The position numbers and the translations under genes are program-made. From Polytrichum commune (taxonomy: Eukaryota > Streptophyta > Polytrichopsida > Polytrichales > Polytrichaceae), in the NCBI GenBank assembly GCA_950295325.1, contig OX485805.1:31607501-31671500 (forward strand): a stretch of 64,000 nt of DNA, read 5' to 3'. Shown here one piece after another: positions 60,225-64,000 of this stretch. Numbering within the stretch: the stretch's first letter is position 1; the number at the start of each line of letters is the position of its first letter. The notes below the pieces were generated by a model. The model saw only the letters and a list, made by a program, of their open reading frames with translations, searched no databases and was not told where the DNA came from.

Positions 60225-60845
60225 GTAACTTGACGAGATTCTTCCAACTAAACTAACCGAAAGAAAGAGTCTATAGTAGTATGATGAGAAGCTTCCAAAT
60301 GATGAGATGAAAGTTCTTTCTGAAGTCCTTGAATGTTCCTGATGTGTGATAGGGCATCACTTGGTCTTTGTTCAAAGTATTCCTTCAAAGTCTCTAGAAA
60401 ACGCTCAGCAAGACTAAATCCTACAACTCTTCTACCACATCAACCATAACCATAACCATAACCTCATCAACATCAATTTATGATGTTATGAGGAATACAT
60501 ATTAAAAAACCCCTCATCATTAGGTGCATAGGGGTTGTTTAAATCAAACTCCATCTCATAATTAAGGTATTCATGAACATTCATCACATCACCCACCTCA
60601 CTATCACATGACAATAACGTCAGTTGATGAAGTAGAGTAGCAACTTCATCAACCTCTACCAAGCGCCTAGCTTCCTTTATCTCCCTCTCAATAGAGATCG
60701 AAAGAACACATGTGTGCCTCCAACAATTTTGAATTGTTTGCAAAGAATATGGGATAAATGATATTACATGTTTAAATGTATACTCTCATATATTATTACC
60801 TTGATTTTCTCAACACTTAAAGAGGTGCAATTAACAAAGAAGGGA
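60225..60845 (-). pseudogene. pogo/CENP-B-type transposase C-terminal remnant
   Basis: The minus-strand frame at 60486-60743 contains QTIQNCWRHTCVLS, resembling the TIxNCFxHAGI block after the DDE domain in pogo/Tigger and CENP-B-like proteins. It is followed by an acidic tail (EVDEVATLLHQLTLL, YLNYEMEFDL). After stops, a coding-like stretch at about 60230-60420 (ERFLETLKEYFEQRPSDALS, HIRNIQGLQKEL) continues the C-terminus. An upstream piece (60795-60840, LSVEKIK before GTAATA) may be the preceding exon. The catalytic DDE core is absent. A Stowaway MITE begins 23 bp beyond the remnant. Confidence 0.55.
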
Positions 60846-60867
60846 GTAGAGCATGTTATAACACTTA

Positions 60868-61184
60868 CTCCCTCTGTTTCAAAATAAAACCGTGGTTTCT
60901 ATTTCAGTGCGGGATTAAGAACAGTGACCAACTTTGAACCACAATGCGTTTTTTAACCAAAATTGGGAGCTGCCGAAAATTAGCAAGCTGGCACGGAGTA
61001 TACAGTATTTACCAAGCCTACTGTAGATTCTTAGATAAATATACCATATTTATTAGTAGGCCCAGCTGCACTGCCGTTGTTAGCAGTGAATGATAGGCAT
61101 GAGTAGTGGTAATAACGAAACCATGGTTTTATTCTGGCACGGAGTTTATGCAGAAACCATGGTTTTATTGTGAAACAGAGGGAG
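60868..61184. mobile_element. Stowaway MITE (Tc1/mariner superfamily)
   Basis: The ends CTCCCTCTGTTTCAAAATAA and TTATTGTGAAACAGAGGGAG match the plant Stowaway consensus. TA flanks both sides (60866-60867 and 61185-61186). It is 317 bp. The right subterminal block GAAACCATGGTTTTATT is present twice, one copy internal. Confidence 0.92.
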
Positions 61185-61304
61185 TAACACATAGCACTCA
61201 CTAGTCTTACCAATTGTGTTTTTGTAGGGGAGTAAAATTTCCTTAACATATACGAAATTATAATGCTTATAGGGGTAACACTTATAGAGTCTTGATTGTA
61301 CTAA

Positions 61305-61798
61305 GGGCTACTTCACACACAAGCCAAGAGCCGTGACCATGAAATTATGAGAGCCCAAAGGAATGTGTCCAAAGGCCATTCCAAGCCACCTCCAAAATCA
61401 TGTAGTGTGGTCACGGACCCTCAAGTGTAATGTGAAGTCATATGTGACCGGGTCCTCAATCAAATGCTATTTAAATGAATTTCTATTCATGCAGGTCCTC
61501 ACGCATGATAAAATAGAACCAACCATTGGTTGTGAGCGTTCAGAGTGCCATGGTCTCCCGGTTTTGTGTTAGGCCTACCTCCAAGAGGTGGTTTTTGAAA
61601 ATAGTCCAAGTGACCATGAAACATGATCCATTTGATGCCATGTAGGAATCCACATAGACTTTACATCCATCTTGCATTCACATACTTTATTGGTCCCTCA
61701 AGCATAGTGTGAAGCGAACTTGGACCAGCTCCGCCTTTTCCACCAATGAGAGTGCTTGAAGTGGTCACGGGCTCTCAGTCTCATGTGTGAAGTGGCTC
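61305..61798 (-). mobile_element. PIF/Harbinger-like MITE, copy E
   Basis: Ends GGGCTACTTCACACA and TGTGTGAAGTGGCTC with TAA on both sides (61302-61304 and 61799-61801); 494 bp. Same orientation as B and D. Confidence 0.85.
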
Positions 61799-61801
61799 TA
61801 A

Positions 61802-63920
61802 GTACAATCATAGGTAAATAATCAAATCATATATGATTGTAGAGTATTGATACATTGTAAAGACCTTGTGGAAGGTTGTGTTTGGACCATACACATGACC
61901 CCCGTGTAGTTTTAGGATTGAGGTCAACCTCTAAGTGTCTAAGAGGCCCAACCTAGGCCTCTCCAAGTAAAAAATGATGGATTTGAGCTACATATTGACA
62001 TTTTAAGCTAATCATGTCAAAGTGACCTGATCTAAAATCAACTCGTTCTTCAAGTGCATTATTTGAATAAGTTGAACACTTTGATTTTATTGAAGATTCA
62101 AGTTCATATACATAGCATGGGTGCTCTTGGATACATATGTTGTATTTTGATCATCAATGTCTAGTATGAATATATTTTTGTTTTCTCCTTGACATAAGGC
62201 AATGTACATTTTCAAGTTCTAAACACATAAAAAACAAAATATGAGACATGAACTTGTTGGAGCTGTATAAATGGTGTAGAGAGTAGAGGCGTCCATAACC
62301 GATCACTTATGAGATCTTGCGCTACGTCTAGAGTGCAAAATTTTCCCATGTAGGAAGATAGAATCATGACGATTGCAAATTTTTTTATAATTTGTTTTCT
62401 TAAATTGAATTTACTTACTGATCGAAATCGAGTCACATCCTGATCAAAATTGAGTCTCAACCTGATTGAAATTATGAAACCCTATAGATTGCCAAAGGGG
62501 TCTTGATCGGGAATAGGTGCCTCTACTATACTATGGCCGTATATTGAGACTCTGCATCCTTCAAGGGTTAAGCCCTTTAGCCTTTAATAAGGAACTAGAA
62601 GGTCCAAGATGGTCCTTGGTACTTTTTCAAAGTCATGTAAGTTAGTACACTGATGATTCCAATTAATCCTCGTTGTTATTGAGAATTACACATTACTATT
62701 ACGATTTAATGAGAATGTAATATTTTACCAAGCAAAGTCACTTATATTCTATAATGTCTAAACAACATATTGAACTTTTATTAGTAAAAATTGAACTCCT
62801 AAATGAGACGTAAATTACACTGCGTAACTTCGAATAGTAACACGCAAAAATTGGGATAATCACTGTAGTACCTTAGCCTCATTATTCCATTAGCCTCATT
62901 AATAGGGCAAGGGTTGTACAAATATTGTATTGCCTACTTGAGCACATTGCACTCGTCTACTTTTGCTTGAGAATCTTACATGGTCAATGGATGACAATTG
63001 ACACGGACCCTTTTTCATCCATTTTCCAATCCAAGCCCAAGCCATGCCTATGTGGACGTCTAAATGCTTCATATGAAATTGCTTCAAATTTCATACATAA
63101 TCTTGTGAATAATGTACATATTCACTAGAGATATATTCATAAAAAATCATAGAACATGATGACACCACTTGTTTGTTTTCACAAGAATGCCATAAAACTC
63201 CTCGCAACCGGTCTGCAACATCAACCCCTCTCATCCAAGTTGTATACACCATTCAGACTGAATGTGGGGAATATATGGGAATATTTTGTGGAACACTGTC
63301 ACTCCCACATAACAATGTCATGGATATGAATAATGTTGTGTGTCAAGCCAATATGGTTTGTGAATTTTATTGAATTATTTGTCAAACATCTACAGTTGGG
63401 ATTTAGAATTCGGTGCCTTGAAGTACATGCACTACAATCAATGGAGAGCTAATCTCCCACAATGAAGAGCCAACTTGCACGACAAGGCTTCTCTAAAATT
63501 GACATTGTGGTCTTTTGAGAAGATACAAGTTGCATGTGATAGAAAATTTCAATAACATTCCAATGATACAAGACTTATTGTTATTAAAGGCCTTGAGGTA
63601 AGGAATTTCATTTGAAAACAAATGTGCATAATGTTTCCATTTTGAGACACCTAGGCACTTGTTTGCTATTATATCCCAAATGAAGAAGCATGGACAATTG
63701 AATTTGTTTAAGCTTGAAGCCACTTACAAGGTCTACAAATCTATGCAGTCGGATTCCTTGGTGGCTTAATGGATATGGAGAAATAAATACCCAAAGTTTA
63801 TTGTGTCAAAGGGAGGTCAACGGGTAGGCGTTTAGGGGATGTAAATTTTTACTAAGTAAAGTTGTTAATGTTCTATAATGTCCAAACAACCAATTTGACA
63901 TTTTCTAGTAAAATATGAGA
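61802..63920. other. Gene-free DNA with repeat copies
   Basis: 62280-62530 is a minus-strand family Q copy. 62700-62850 and 63838-63960 are diverged direct copies (TTTTACYAAGYAAAGT, TTCTATAATGTCYAAACAAC), the second running into the TIR element at the window end. 63238-63330 resembles 57290-57395 (CTCCCACATAACAATGTCAT and related). No supported gene. Confidence 0.4.
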
Positions 63921-63921
63921 A

Positions 63922-64000
63922 ATATACACTTTAAATTCCGTAGTATCACACTTGTGGCAACCACAATGCACATGATATTATGGAGTTTTGTAGTGTTAAC
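63922..64000. mobile_element. TIR element with CTAAACTCCGTA-like end, cut by window edge
   Basis: ATACACTTTAAATTCCGTAG followed by TATCACACTTGTGGCAACCA matches the first 75 bp of the element at 19203. The rest lies beyond the window. Confidence 0.6.

Noticed and set aside
1-64000. LTR retrotransposon or integrated viral genes
   Set aside because: No gag, protease, reverse transcriptase or integrase motifs and no long direct terminal repeats were seen; the repeats found are DNA-transposon type, tandem, or unclassified.

Overview
The window reads as nuclear DNA of a land plant. Introns have canonical GT-AG borders, three ordinary plant housekeeping genes are present, and an interstitial TTTAGGG run and a Stowaway-type MITE (CTCCCTCTGTTTC ends, TA duplication) fit a plant. 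No bacterial-style operon or viral replication gene is seen. I cannot name the species. Low gene density, a compact pyruvate kinase gene with one coding intron, an SH3P gene with no coding intron, and many old small transposons with G/C homopolymer runs fit a large, repeat-rich genome, possibly seed-free, but this is inference.

Layout. 1-3538: unassigned upstream DNA. 3539-9314 (+): an 11-exon TOM40 gene, the mitochondrial outer-membrane import channel; all exon junctions close in frame to a 320-residue protein. 7989-12960: three copies of a small TIR element, one inside TOM40 intron 9. 13-26 kb: gene-free DNA with MITEs, tRNA-like SINE candidates, microsatellites and three tandem arrays. 26.9-29.6 kb: an unrecognised protein-coding remnant present twice in inverted orientation. 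32.3-35.5 kb (+): a plant cytosolic pyruvate kinase whose leader carries a tandem array of about 80 bp units. 37154-37668: a near-perfect 515 bp hairpin element. 39.5-40.3 kb (-): a broken Tc1-type transposase. 40.8-45.7 kb (-): an SH3P (BAR plus SH3) gene with a duplicated downstream region and a probable distant leader exon. 46-64 kb: gene-free repeats, including four copies (five in the window) of a GGGCCACTTCACACA-ended MITE, a pogo/CENP-B-type transposase remnant and a Stowaway MITE.

The three live genes are functionally unrelated (mitochondrial protein import, glycolysis, membrane trafficking/autophagy) and lie about 24 kb and 6 kb apart. They are independently transcribed. Most of the remaining sequence is decayed DNA-transposon material. 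I found no complete LTR retrotransposon, rRNA, CRISPR array or convincing tRNA gene. No clearly new biological system was found. The best leads are the inverted unknown gene remnant, the near-perfect hairpin element, the duplicated SH3P downstream region and the repeated pyruvate kinase leader.
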